A stretch of DNA of 64,000 nucleotides from Aspidapion aeneum (GCA_963576565.1 OY755038.1:14213756-14277755); one strand, 5' to 3'. Positions 25,101-34,056 are shown, counted from the stretch's first letter. Program-made: numbers and translations. Notes: generated from the sequence alone by a model not told the origin.

Positions 25101-27827
25101 TTCCTTTATCTCCCCTAGAAGTACGCATTCCCATTTAAATGTGCCCAATTTGAATCACTCTATACATTGCTAAACGTTAACTAGGTAGGTAGGTGTAAAT
25201 ATGTTTAATAAAAAATGATAAAAATTATAAACAAATAACAATTCAAATATTAAAACATTTATTACCTCTAAAACTTGCAAATTTAATTAAAAATTTTTGT
25301 TACAAAATTAAGGAGGCCACAAACAAGTTTGACAACATTATGTCAGACAACTAATGCCGAGTTGATACAGGGTCAAAATAAAATAAAACAAAATAAAATA
25401 AAACAAGCTTTTTACACCAAAAAGAAATTTTGAGAAATAAAAAAGTTATAGGTTCCAATCCAAAATGTAGACTTTTTAAAAAGCCCCCGTAGCGCAATAA
25501 CGGGTTGATATATCAAAATGCCGTTTTTACCAAAAATGTTGTGTTGAAATTTGACGCTCGTAAACGGGGGCTAATTACCCTAGAAGTACCTACTCCCATT
25601 TAAAAGTGCCCAATTTTAATTACCCTGTACATGTGAAATCTTAAAAATTTAAAATATTAAATCATCAAAAATAAATGAATAAAATATAATTAAATTTGGT
25701 TAGTAGCAAAATTTGGTTTTTACCAAAAATGTTGTGTTGAAATTTGACGCTCGCAAACGGGGGCTAATTACCCTAGAAGTACCTACTCCCATTTAAAAGT
25801 GCCCAATTTTAATTACCCTGTACATTTGAAATCTTAAAAATTTAAAATTTAAAATATTAAATCATCAAAAATAAATGAATAAAATATAATTAAATTTGGT
25901 TAGTAGCAAAATTTGGTTTTTACCAAAAATGTTGTCTTGAAATTTGATGCTCGCAAACGAGGGTTATAGTTTTCCTTTGTCTCCCCTAGAAGTACCCATT
26001 CTCATTTAAAAGTCCCCAATTTGAATCACTCTGTACATGGCGAAATGTTAACTAGGTATGTGTAAATATAGAAAAACCTTAACTCCACTATGTTATTTTT
26101 GTAAATATGTTTGGATATTATTATAAGAAATAAAATGTAAACTCTATTTATAAGCAAAAAAAATAAAAATATAAGATTGGCTCTAACTTTTAGGATGACA
26201 TTAGGTATTTTAAAACAGAATTAAATAATAATCATTTAAAGAAAATACTTTTTGGTTTAAATTATTGTTTATCTTAAAAATTATAAATTTAAGATATTAA
26301 ATCTACAAAAAAAAGTAAATAAACGATAATTTAATTTGGTTTGTATATAAAAGTGTTGCAAAGAGCATAAATGCCAACTAAGATGTTTTTTTATATTCAA
26401 AAGAAAATATAAAAAAAGTCATAAAAATTCTAAAATAGAAATAAAAAAGTTATAGGCTCCAATCGAAAATAAATTTTGAAATATAAGATTGGCGCTAAGT
26501 TTTAGGACAAAAGTAGGTAGTTTAAAACAGAATCCAAAAAAAAATCAATAAAAAAAACTTTTTGATTTAAATTATTGTTATCTCAAAAATGTTAAATTTA
26601 AGATTTTAAATTATCAAAAATTAGTAAATAAAAGATAGGTAAATTTGGTTAGTATATAAAAGTGTTGCAAAGAACATAAATGCCAAGATATTTCTTTTAT
26701 ATTGAAAAAAAAATATTGAAAAAGATAATAAAAAATATAAATTGGATAACAAATAATAATATTTAAATATTTATTACCTCAAAAATGTGCAAGTAAAATT
26801 AAAAATGTTTGTTTCAAAATTAAGGAGGCCACAAACAAGTTTGACAACATTATGTCACACAACTAATGCCGAGTTTATACAGGGTCAAAATAAAATAAAA
26901 CAAAATAAAATAAAATTTTACAAAATCTCATCTATACAGCAGAAATAAAATTGCAAAAACAATTTTCCACTTGCATTGAAATTTGGTAATATGTTCTTAT
27001 AGTCATAGTTGTTGTTTATGCTTTAATTTAACAGTTGCTTTCCTTTTGTCTCTCCATTTTCTCGAAAAAAATTAAATTTAATTAAAAACATGAAGTAATG
27101 TTACATGTGTTGGACATTTTTAGCCAGAATGTATTTTTTCTAAACACCATTTCTAAAACCATTTGTTTATGCTGGGTTTATACAGATTTTTATCTAAAAT
27201 AAAAATAAATTCAAATAAAAATTAAAAATAATTTATACAGCCAAATAAAAATAAAATTAAAAATTATTTTTTAACACTTTTTTTGAAAAAAAAACAGAAT
27301 AAAAGTATTTTTGGTTTAAACTACTGGTCTCTTAAAATTGGATTGCCTGAAACTGTACGAAAAAACGGAAAAAAAGCCTAAAATTCTCCATCAAAACAAC
27401 AACAAAGGTCACGTAACTCGATGTCGCAGTTGCGCACATCCATTATCAGTTAAAATTAAATAGAAGTTAAAAGTTGGCCGACTTTTTATTTTTATTTTTA
27501 TCTGGTTCTGTATAAACACCTACACAGTTTCCCATAGAGTCAAATTTTATTTCTATTTTTATTTTAAAATCTATTTTTATTTTATTTCATTTTATTTTAT
27601 TTTAAACCTTCATAAATCAACACTTATTCTCTTTGCAACACTTTAAATTTTAGTCCATGTAAGAAGTCCTTTGGATCACTTTTTTATCACTTTTATTCAC
27701 CACCGAAAAATTTTAAGAAATACAACCGAATTTTCGTACGATTTTGCCGCAATTTTCACACGTTTTTTTTTGAGTTTTCACACACTAAAAAAATTTTAGC
27801 AAAAAAAAAACTTACCAGAACCCTCAT
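9981..27827 (-). CDS. Secreted cuticular protein with VPY repeats and Gly/Tyr blocks (Vajk-like)
   Basis: Six coding exons on the minus strand: 27827-27816, 16283-15992, 11840-11662, 11022-10813, 10697-10302 and 10145-9981. The total is 1254 bp, 417 residues plus TAG. All five introns have GT/AG ends; all are phase 0 except intron 2, which splits a Gly codon. Residues 1-18 or so form a signal peptide ([17 protein letters not shown]). A dibasic DKRG site near residue 35 is followed by a Gly/Tyr block ([10 protein letters not shown]). About residues 115-365 are tandem [19 protein letters not shown] and DKPYPV motifs, and the end is another Gly/Tyr tail with EEHGG and GGHY. There is no chitin-binding R&R motif and no enzyme domain. 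Such low-complexity Val-Pro-Tyr proteins are secreted structural proteins of insect cuticle, and the Drosophila Vajk proteins share this repeat style. The link of exon 1 to exon 2 is inferred from phase, signal-peptide logic and the TATA box; the other exons are firm. Confidence 0.85.
10302..10697 (-). CDS. Cuticle gene exon 5 (main VPY repeat block)
   Basis: 396 bp, 132 codons, acceptor TTTTTAG and donor GTAAGT. It codes a dozen or so VPYPV / PYTVEKK / VDKPYPV units. The opposite strand is also open across the whole exon because the repeats lack complementary stops; that plus-strand frame (Trp/Tyr/Phe-rich) is a shadow. Confidence 0.92.
10813..11022 (-). CDS. Cuticle gene exon 4
   Basis: 210 bp, phase 0 at both ends, acceptor AAATCAG and donor GTATTT. 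It starts [13 protein letters not shown] and ends QPYTVYKK, so the splice boundaries coincide with repeat-unit boundaries. Confidence 0.9.
11662..11840 (-). CDS. Cuticle gene exon 3
   Basis: Acceptor TTATAG, 179 bp, donor GTAAGG. It completes the split Gly codon, finishes the Gly/Tyr block ([15 protein letters not shown]) and starts the repeat domain ([15 protein letters not shown]). It was missed as an open frame because it is short and internal. Confidence 0.88.
12594..12776 (+). pseudogene. LINE C-terminal fragment in intron 2
   Basis: The plus strand reads [19 protein letters not shown], then DNNMG and stop. This matches the last residues of many non-LTR polymerases (WxDD.EKDLK.M.V..WR). 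A stop codon precedes it and nothing further upstream is preserved. It is antisense to the host gene. Confidence 0.65.
13580..13802 (+). pseudogene. Tc1-like transposase fragment in intron 2
   Basis: The 72-residue plus-strand frame contains [19 protein letters not shown], then [13 protein letters not shown] and NHAHWTAKG. This is the pattern of the second helix-turn-helix of Tc1 transposases and the linker after it (RRL...GL..R.ARKKPLLS.KN...R..FA..H..WT...W). The frame ends before the DDE catalytic core, so only the DNA-binding part survives. It is antisense to the host gene and non-functional. Confidence 0.7.
14513..15331. mobile_element. Probable TIR element with CAGGGTGTTA ends
   Basis: The left end is TATACAGGGTGTTAGGATAT. 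The right end TAACACCTGGTATA is near-complementary over about 14 bases. The interior is AT-rich and non-coding. It lies in intron 2. No perfect target duplication beyond TA-rich flanks. Confidence 0.45.
15332..15991. other. Rest of intron 2 near exon 2
   Basis: Nothing recognised apart from AT-rich sequence and in-frame extension of exon 2 past its donor. Confidence 0.4.
15992..16283 (-). CDS. Cuticle gene exon 2 (signal peptide core and Gly/Tyr block)
   Basis: Acceptor TTTGTTTCAG precedes the first codon GTG. The open frame runs further upstream, but only into the intron and through a TTG, so the exon must begin at 16283. It encodes [16 protein letters not shown], a charged linker with DKRG, and repeated GGYGGG/GGYEGG. 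The donor is GTGAGA after GGC G. The frame continues past the donor, but that part loses the composition and is intronic. Confidence 0.88.
16284..17724. other. Intron 1, exon-2-proximal part
   Basis: Contains a perfect 12-bp inverted repeat GTTACCGTTATT (17083-17094) and its complement (17104-17115), with the same 12-mer again at 17308-17319. These may be ends of a small MITE running to about 17320. An ATG at 17321 followed by AAG|GTTAGT could serve as an alternative first exon (MLPLFFK, phase 0), but it lies in the repeat motif and has no TATA box. Confidence 0.4.
17725..18690. repeat. Alternating inverted-repeat cluster (modules S-A-S'-A')
   Basis: Two modules occur in alternating orientation: S (17725-17858), A (17859-18207), S inverted (18208-18341) and A inverted (18342-18690). 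A is bounded by complementary ends ATACGACTG / CAGTCGTAT. It carries tandem phrases such as GTGCGCAAAAATGACATA and TTTTGCACAC. S contains CCTTCGGC-type sequence and TTTGCACAC. Long open frames appear on both strands, differ only by orientation and resemble no protein, so I treat the unit as non-coding. It lies in intron 1. Confidence 0.8.
18933..18964. repeat. Perfect 10-bp stem hairpin
   Basis: CTAGGGTCAC and its exact complement GTGACCCTAG enclose a 12-base loop. No known element assigned. Confidence 0.8.
18965..21599. other. Intron 1, mid part, no gene
   Basis: Includes a stretch at about 20110-20280 with CCCC runs and TAACGCA phrases that looks like a dispersed repeat (CATTACGTAACGCAAAAAT near 20138 and GTAACGCATTTTC near 20179). 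A GC-richer stretch lies at about 20690-20835 (chance frame of 63 codons). I see no convincing protein. Confidence 0.4.
21600..22112 (+). mobile_element. Repeat A, partial copy 1
   Basis: Shares AACATTTCATGTAAAAAAAAG, CTATCAGTCTGCCAAA, GGGGTTGTTAACTCTATGAA and CTACGACTGTG with the copies near 35.2-36.3 and 55.3-59.1 kb. It ends with a strong hairpin GGGCAC-TGCC-GTGCCC (about 22085-22100), followed by TCAGATGACTAA. No protein is coded. Confidence 0.75.
22113..22976. other. Intron 1 spacer
   Basis: AT-rich, nothing recognised. Confidence 0.4.
22977..23445 (-). pseudogene. LINE RNase H remnant
   Basis: On the minus strand, pieces in two frames assemble the pattern of a LINE RNase H domain. [15 protein letters not shown] stands where SDSQAALKAL...P is expected. 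[11 protein letters not shown] follows, then TLVWVPGF (the WVPGH motif with His replaced), then [13 protein letters not shown], matching GNE.AD.LA..GA. A frameshift lies between the ECAAALKTL and WVPG parts. RNase H next to an RT is known from the I, R1, LOA and related LINE groups. Same strand as the host gene, but intronic. Confidence 0.72.
23446..24699. other. Intron 1 spacer with TIR-like motif
   Basis: TATACAGGGTGGTGACTTTA at about 23911 resembles a transposon end, but no matching right end was found. Elsewhere poly-A/T rich DNA. Confidence 0.35.
24700..27000. repeat. Locally duplicated MITE-like modules
   Basis: The phrase AAGGAGGCCACAAACAAGTT, with GTTTGACAACATTATGTCA and then TATACAGGGTCAAAATAAAA, occurs three times (about 24727, 25310 and 26822). 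A second module contains ACCAAAAATGTTGT, AAACGGGGGCTAATTACCC, AAGTGCCCAATTT and a TACCCTGTACAT end. It occurs at about 25030, 25528, 25721 and 25921; the last three are spaced 193 and 200 bp. ACAGGGT on one side and ACCCTGT on the other suggest a TIR family whose right part became tandemly duplicated. No coding. Confidence 0.75.
27001..27810. other. Intron 1, exon-1-proximal AT-rich DNA
   Basis: Contains mirrored AAAATAAAA-rich stretches (27185-27290 and 27480-27605), possibly ends of one more palindromic element (TTATACAGCC against GGTTCTGTATAAA). No gene. Confidence 0.45.
27816..27827 (-). CDS. Cuticle gene exon 1 (codes MRVL)
   Basis: ATG AGG GTT CTG followed directly by a strong donor GTAAGT. 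A first coding exon of only a few codons that begins the signal peptide is the usual layout of insect cuticular genes. The exon ends in phase 0, exactly as exon 2 requires, and supplies the missing n-region and first hydrophobic residues. An upstream ATG at 27857 is in frame with this one, but it lies at the expected transcription start and would lengthen the signal peptide by ten residues. Confidence 0.65.
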
Positions 27828-27854
27828 GCTTACAGAAAGAGTAAATAGACTATA

Positions 27855-27886
27855 CATGGTTAAAATCTCTTAACTTCGTTTATATA
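27855..27886 (-). promoter_or_regulatory. TATA box and predicted start site of the cuticle gene
   Basis: TATATAAA reads on the minus strand at 27886-27879. A start about 30 bp downstream (near 27856) would leave a 5' leader of about 28 nt before the ATG at 27827. Most insect cuticular genes have TATA-type promoters with short leaders, which fits. Confidence 0.6.
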
Positions 27887-28153
27887 CGTACCAGAAGCAC
27901 ACTTTCTATGGTGGTGCATTAAAATATGTACCACCACAGACGAACGGCCGGCGTCGGTACGACCATGGTTATTGCATGGAGTACCATGGGGCATGCATGG
28001 TTAACACGGGGTTTCACTTCCACATCCGTACAGATATCTATGAATTTCTGGAATGGAATTTTGTAAGGTTTGAGGATGTCATGACCTTAAACCTACACAT
28101 TTTTTATCGGCAGGGAACAATAAGGTACCTGGGTCAAATATGACCACCCGTAA
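27887..28153. other. Upstream region of the cuticle gene
   Basis: GC content rises at about 27920-28030. Near-palindromic phrases GTGGTGCAT/ATGTACCACCAC and several CATGGT/ACCATG copies could be factor sites. This is inference only; no known motif is assigned. Confidence 0.3.
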
Positions 28154-28898
28154 AATACTCTGCCAATATATGGGCCCCTAAGCTCACACTAGGTACTATA
28201 GTTATAGTGTATGTGTGAGCTAATATAACTAAAAACTGAAATATATTTTATTTAACTCCAGACTAAATTACCTTTTGTTTGATACCACACAAGCCATGTT
28301 TTGACTTAAACTCAAATTTTTGAAATCTACCCCCACCCTTAAAAAAACAAAAAACTCAAATGTATTTTGTTAAACTTCGGACTCAATTACCTTTCGTTTG
28401 ATATCACACACGCCATATTTTCACTTAAACTCTAATTTTTAAAATATACCCCCACCCTTTTTTTTAAATAAATTAAAATGTATTTTGTTTAACTGCAGAC
28501 TCAATTACCTTTCGTTTGATATCACACACGCCATATTTTCACATAAACTCTAATTTTTGAAATCTACCCCCACCCTTTTATTTGGTTTCTGTTTGGTGGA
28601 TTTTGTTCATTTTTAAATGGGACCATCTCGACCCAAGACCCAGCCTAGGTACCAAATTTCATTAAAATCGGCCAAGCGGTTTTTGAGTTATGCGCGTTGG
28701 TCGTTACAGACATACAGACAGACAGACAGACAGACATACAGACAGACAGACAGACAGACGGCGCAACAAAAAAGTTTCAAAATCATCTGAAACGCAAAGA
28801 TATATAAAAATTTTTGAAATCGGAGCAACTTTTTTTTTCTCGAAAAAATTAGGATCACCATAGCTCACACTACTATAGTATAGTATATGTGTGAGCTA
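28154..28898 (+). mobile_element. Repeat family B, copy 1
   Basis: Begins AATACTCTGCCAATATATGG, then a hairpin of AGCTCACAC and GTGTGAGCT. Three to four tandem ~115-bp units follow (ATTACCTTTCGTTTGATATC, CACGCCATATTTTCAC, TACCCCCACCCTT), then GGCCAAGCGGTTTTTGAGTT, a (CAGA)n microsatellite and a conserved tail (CGCAACAAAAAAGTTTCAAA). It closes with a second AGCTCACAC/GTGTGAGCTA hairpin. It codes nothing; Ser-Val-Cys-Leu frames come from the microsatellite. It lies upstream of the cuticle promoter. Confidence 0.85.
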
Positions 28899-29264
28899 AA
28901 AAAACTTTAATCTAGGCACATTTTTTTTTAGTTTAAAACTTCGAAAATTATACTAATTCATTGATTTCTCCCCAATCAATTAATTTTAAAAAAGTTTTAG
29001 GTAATCATATTTTTTTCTTATTTGAACTTTTTTTTGTTAGAAAACTGTGCATATTGACAACCAGGTCATTAATATGCCCACGGTGCCAGAGGCGCGATTG
29101 GAGGGGCTGGGGGCTAAGGGAGCTCAACCCCTCTATCACGAAATTAGCCCCTAACAGATTATGACAGACTGTGATATTAGTTTAAGGTCCTATTAAAGCA
29201 TCACTTATGATAACCTGGGGTAGTAGCCTCCCCGAATTTACCGCGCTAGTGGCGCCCCTGCATG
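28899..29264. other. Spacer
   Basis: AT-rich with a GC-rich segment at about 29080-29160. No gene recognised. Confidence 0.4.
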
Positions 29265-29962
29265 CCCAGGTGGCAAGGTCACGTTTTTTAAACGTCAAAA
29301 ACAGGTCATTTTTAATGACCATTGATGTCTCTAATCTGACGTGTAAATGACCTTTAAATAACGTTCAAATGACGTCATTTTTAGATGTCAGCAATATGAC
29401 GTATTTGGGACCAAATCAGAACATTAGACACACAGACACAAACCTATTTATGACTTTTTTTAAACTCGTCTGAATATATGAAATATTCCCTGCATTTGAG
29501 AACACTGAAGGAAACTTAGACACAGAAGGTGACTCTTCTGTGACTTAGAGCTGGAAGTACTGGAACAGGTACAGCGGTGTTCGTCTATGAGGTACAGATC
29601 AAAATAGACCTATACCTAGACTTACACATCTCCACCTTGAAGCTAAAGAAGCCTCGAAATTTGTCTTGATTTAATATTTAATTTATTTTACATATGTACC
29701 CCCACATTCCGTATAAATCCGGTCAAGTACTGACTGGGGCACCATCTATGTAAGTATGAGTGTATGTCCCGTGGACAAAGTGTGCAGTGTGGGTAGTGAC
29801 CAATATATGACGTTTTTCAGACGTCAAAAACTACACTACGAAAAGACGTCAAGTAACTGAAGCCTTAAAGACAACATTTTTTGGTAGATGACCTGCTGGT
29901 CATCCAAATGACCACTTTTCGACAAAAAACAGACGTCATTTGATGACCCCTTGCCACCTGGG
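29265..29962. mobile_element. TIR element with CCCAGGTGGCAAGG ends
   Basis: The left end CCCAGGTGGCAAGGTCA is mirrored by TGACCCCTTGCCACCTGGG at the right. About 698 bp, non-coding. The subterminal parts on both sides are crowded with GACGTCA, TGACGT and ATGACC words, also in inverted order. No target duplication found, so the superfamily is undetermined. Confidence 0.75.
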
Positions 29963-30264
29963 TGTCATAATTTACAAAATATATTTTTTTAACTAAGTAA
30001 AAGTCGACCAAAAACAAAAAAAAATACAAAATATTATAGAAATAAAATGTGTGAAATAAAAGGTCATATGAATTTATAGTTAAAAGTACATAGTACCTAA
30101 CTATTTAAACTAAAATTTATAAAAATATATTTTTTCTTTTTGTTGTTTATATATGGAGTTTTTTTCAGGACATCGTTAAAGTGTTTTTCGGTGAAATAGC
30201 TGTTTTTTTGCTGAACATTTTTTTAAATTAATTATTCAGCTCGTATAACTGCTTTAGCTCTAAT
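29963..30264. other. Spacer
   Basis: AT-rich, nothing seen. Confidence 0.4.
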
Positions 30265-30993
30265 AATACTCTGCCAATATATGGGCCCCTAAGCTCACAC
30301 TAGATACTATAGTTATAGTGTACGTGTGAGCTAATATAACTAAAAACTAAAATATATTTTATTCAACTCCAGACTAAATTACCTTTTGTTTGATACCACA
30401 CAAGCCATGTTTTGACTTAAACTCAAATTTTTTAAATCTACCCCCACCCTTAAAAAAAACAAAAACTAAAATGTATTTTGTTAAACTCCGGACTCAATTA
30501 CCTTTCGTTTGATATCGCCCACGCCATATTTTCACTTAAACTCTAATTTTTGAAATATACCCCCACCCTTTTTTTTAAATAAATTAAAATGTATTTTGTT
30601 TAACTCCCGACTCAATTACCTTTCGTTTGATATCACACACGCCATATTTCCTTATAAACTCTAATTTTTGAAATCTACCCCCACCCTTTTATTTGGTTTG
30701 TGTTCGGTGGATTTTGTTCATTTTTAAATGGGATTATCTCGGCCCAAAACCCAGCCTAGGTTCCAAATTTCATTAAAATCGGCCAAGCGGTTTTGGAGTT
30801 ATGCGCGTTGGTCGTTACAGACATACAGACAGACAGACAGACAGACAGACAGACGGCGCAACAAAAAAGTTTCAAAATCATCTGAAACGCAAAGATATAT
30901 AAAAAATTTTGAAATCGGAGCAACTTTTTTTTTCTCGGAAAAATTAGGATCACCATAGCTCACACTACTATAGTATAGTATATGTGTGAGCTA
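30265..30993 (+). mobile_element. Repeat family B, copy 2
   Basis: Same layout as copy 1: the start phrase, the AGCTCACAC hairpins at both ends, tandem units, (CAGA)n and the conserved tail. Overall very similar, which suggests recent spread. Confidence 0.85.
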
Positions 30994-31591
30994 ATAATTT
31001 CTGTTCGCCACTGCGAACACAAATTTCTGCATTTGTATAATAACTTAAAATTAAAAATAAAAACACAATAATTTACATACAGAACATAACGTATTGTAAT
31101 ATGTAATACCTATGCCTATGGGCTTTTTAACACACATAAACACTGACCATATTCTAATCATAGTGACAAATAAAACTAATTAATTATACCGTTCAGATTA
31201 CAATATTTTTTTCTATTTTTAAAGAAAAGTACAAAAGGCGCTATACTCTCTATTTGCATACCTCATGCTAAAATAGTTATTTACCTACTGGCGTGCGTAC
31301 TTACGTTTAACACGTCGTGTGGTAATGTATCACTTTCCGCCAGTGGCGTATATAGAAAAAAGTTTCGGGGTGGGCCCGAGGCAGTTTGGGGGGGGCCCGA
31401 GACCCCATGAAGCCGTATTATATGCTATTTTATGTTTGTATTCAGGAAATATGTGGAAAATATCTAAAAAAATCTAGGTTTCGTTAGGTTAGGTTTTTGA
31501 AACTTTCTATTTTCATGTGGTTAGAATAATATTGGTAGATCTACGCATGCGAAGCCAGGGATTGGAAGTGGACTTGGTAGCGCTAGCGTCT
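30994..31591. other. Spacer with a hAT-like end
   Basis: CAGTGGCGTATATAG at 31341 matches the terminus of the small hAT-type MITE at 53831, but no right end is apparent. GTTAGGTTAGGTTT near 31481 is a short TTAGG-like stretch. Confidence 0.4.
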
Positions 31592-31998
31592 TGTCTACAA
31601 GTCGAGGGAGTGTGCAAAGAGGTTTTCAAACGAGTTTTTTACAATATTTTTTATACGACTGCTAATAATGAAAGAAAAATCAAATTTTAATTTAACTTGT
31701 TTTTATTTCCGACATTTTTACAACAAAACTTTAAAAATTCAACTATTTTTTGACGTATCTAATCAACAAAACATACAAGCAGTGACGGTTGCTACGGATC
31801 CAAGCCAACTTATCTTGATGGGTGACAACAACAAAAATCGCAATGACGGGAGACCCGTATGCAGAAATGACATAGGCGTGCGCAAAAATGACATAAGCGT
31901 GTGCAAAACGTTTTGCACACAGCGTGCGCAAAATGCCATTTTCAGATCGTGTTCTCCGTGCGCAAAATCCCCTTTTACAAGACATTCGCATAAAAAAA
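31592..31998. repeat. S/A module cluster, third partial copy
   Basis: A truncated S module (from GTCTACAAGTCGAGGG) is followed by an A module whose orientation relative to S is opposite to that at 17725-18207. It keeps the ATACGACTG end and the GTGCGCAAAAATGACATA phrases. Confidence 0.8.
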
Positions 31999-32399
31999 AA
32001 GATAAATCTTCCCTTACGATATGTCTAGTTCTTTTTTTTTAGTATGTGGTTAACAAAAGGCGATTAATTGAGTAAACTTTTTTAGCGTAAATAATTACAA
32101 GCCGGCAGCACCGCACGAGAAAATATTTCAATTTTACCCGTTTTTCAGCGGTGTATGGGTGGCTGTTCTCGCGCGGGGGCGGGAGGAATGTTTGTTTTAG
32201 TTGACGTCCGCCATAATCATCGTGCGAAAACGTTCGTTGTCCTTCCTACATGTTGTCAGTGCTATCCTTAGTGAAGACGTATGAGTTTGTTTTGATTTGG
32301 GGTAGGTCAGTAGTTAAAAACCTTGTCGGTCGCGTGTCCATTGTTTGTTTTTGTTTTTGTTTGTTTTTAAATTGGAAATAAATACCATCGATTGTATAA
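31999..32399. other. Less AT-rich upstream of a transposase-like scrap
   Basis: At 32100-32290 the GC content rises (CGCGCGGGGGCGGGAGG). It could be an old promoter or 5' leader for the coding scrap that follows, but no TATA box or start is clear. Confidence 0.3.
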
Positions 32400-32680
32400 T
32401 TAACTGTGCAAAATTAAATACGTTGACATATGAACTTCGATTACAAATAAAATCTGTAGGGCCACATAGACCGGACCTAAAAATCCTAAAAATTAACCAA
32501 AATTTTAATGCAAGTAATAAAAAAGTATACGATGCTGAAAACTGTGCGGTTATGAAAAACAAATGTTTTTTTTTGCTTTATTTGTCTTATTATGAACAAT
32601 CCACGAAGTGATCCTGCGTGGGTGGCAAAGGGAATGTGTGATATCAAGCACTTAAGTGAAAAGTTAAAGACACCAAGTAA
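32400..32680 (+). pseudogene. zf-MYM/TTF-type hAT transposase-like fragment
   Basis: One plus-strand frame reads LQIKSVGPHRPDLKILKIN, QNFNASNKKVYDAENCAV and so on. A second frame, after a shift near 32600, reads RSDPAWVAKGMCDIKHLSEK. This is the order seen in TTF/ZMYM1-like proteins with a hAT core: a basic PRPD segment, a Cys-containing finger and W..G..D.KHLSEK. A GTAAGT follows at 32674. The Cys residues of the finger are mostly gone and the frame is broken. It is either a decayed hAT-like transposon or a dead copy of a host gene derived from one. Confidence 0.45.
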
Positions 32681-32781
32681 GTGCTACTTATTTAAATAAC
32701 CACATAAAATTTTCTATGCTGGGCACGACTGATATTAACTGCCAATTGAATAGTGCCTATAGGCAAAACAAAACATTCGAG

Positions 32782-33052
32782 AATTATTGAAATACAGCCA
32801 GGCTATAATTGTTCCAGGCACAATTTTGACACACTCACATTGAAAACTGACAGTTAATCCTTCAAAATTGACATACCAAAGTCGAATTTAAAACTTGAGT
32901 CGTTTATTTTCAATTAATAAAAGAAGGCACTATTTATTCCGATTCATATAGTAAACAAAGGCAGTGTGTTGAAAGATCACAGCTGAAATTACAATGTGAA
33001 AGTGTCAAAATTGTGTCTAGCACTATTATAGCCTGGTTTTATTTCAATAATT
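32782..33052. mobile_element. MITE of a pair, copy 1
   Basis: Terminal inverted repeats of about 60 bp, starting AATTATTGAAATACAGCCAG and ending with its near-complement CTGGTTTTATTTCAATAATT. The interior contains TTGACATACCAAAGT. The flanks TCGAGAAT / TAGAGAAT could be an imperfect 8-bp duplication. Confidence 0.7.
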
Positions 33053-33107
33053 AGAGAATGTCTATTTTTTGCCACATTTTTATTATGTTTGGTACTAAAG
33101 AATAGAG

Positions 33108-33351
33108 AATTATTGAAAAACAGCCAGGCAATAATGGTGCCAGGCACTATTTTGACACATTCACATTGAAAACTGACAGTTAATCCTTCAAAATTGACAT
33201 ACCAAAGTTGAATTAATAAAAGAAGACACTATTTATTCCGGTTCATTTAGTAAACAAAGGCCGTGTGTTGAAAGATCACAGCTGATATTACAATGTGAAA
33301 GTGTCAAAATTGTGTCTGGCACTATTATAGCCTGGTTTTATTTCAATAATT
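33108..33351. mobile_element. MITE of a pair, copy 2
   Basis: Direct neighbour of copy 1, same orientation and the same TIRs, with a shorter interior (about 27 bp deleted near AAAGT). The flanks on both sides read TAGAGAAT. The shared flank in both copies suggests a local tandem duplication rather than two insertions. Confidence 0.7.
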
Positions 33352-33870
33352 AGAGAATTATTGAGCCACAATAGATCTGCTTGTAATCGCCATGGTAGGT
33401 ACTCTTGACAGACCACTCATAACTAAATCAATACAAATCACTAGATATTATAATACGTAACAATTAAACGCTTGTTACACCACTTTAAAAAAATGCTCTT
33501 CAAACAGTTACAGCTTGGTTTGATTAATTACCCATATAAAATTTGGGTAGGTATATTAAAAGCTCACCTAGCCGCCATAATAGCAATCCATTTTAAATTA
33601 GGTATTCATAAAAACATTAACTTTAATGGACCAAAAGTCCTTTCTAAAATCGACGGGTTAATATGTGATTATCAATTGACGGGATGAATTTGTGTACAAC
33701 TCAATGAAAATATATGATTCAGTTATACCGCGTTGCCAGCCTTCTTTCTAGGAGTAGGATTTTTGTATGGGCAATAAGGATTGCATGGAAGAACAGACCA
33801 ACGTTGCCAGTTTAGCGAAAATATCAGTATAATCCGCTACGTGGTTCGCGCAAGGTCATTTTTTAATTTT
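33352..33870. other. Spacer
   Basis: A 71-codon frame at 33472-33687 resembles nothing I know and is likely chance. Confidence 0.35.
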
Positions 33871-34056
33871 TATGTTAAGTGCATTTATCAAACGGAGTGA
33901 TAAACAACCGGAATAATACCTTAAAATTCTGCTTGTTCCTAAAGATAAATAATTCACTTACTTTTACAAACAAACAAAATTTAAAAGTGTTATTCTTGTT
34001 ATTGATTGGGGGGGCAAGTGCCCCTAGTGCCCCCACCCCCCCTGGATCCGCCACTG
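33871..34056 (-). mobile_element. Small palindromic hAT-like MITE (partial)
   Basis: The minus strand starts CAGTGGCGGATCCAGGGGGG, a common hAT-type terminus. The centre at 33895-34000 is an imperfect palindrome, so both strands give near-identical frames (NNRNNTLKFCLF / NNKNNTFKFCLF). The other end is not clearly preserved. Confidence 0.45.
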
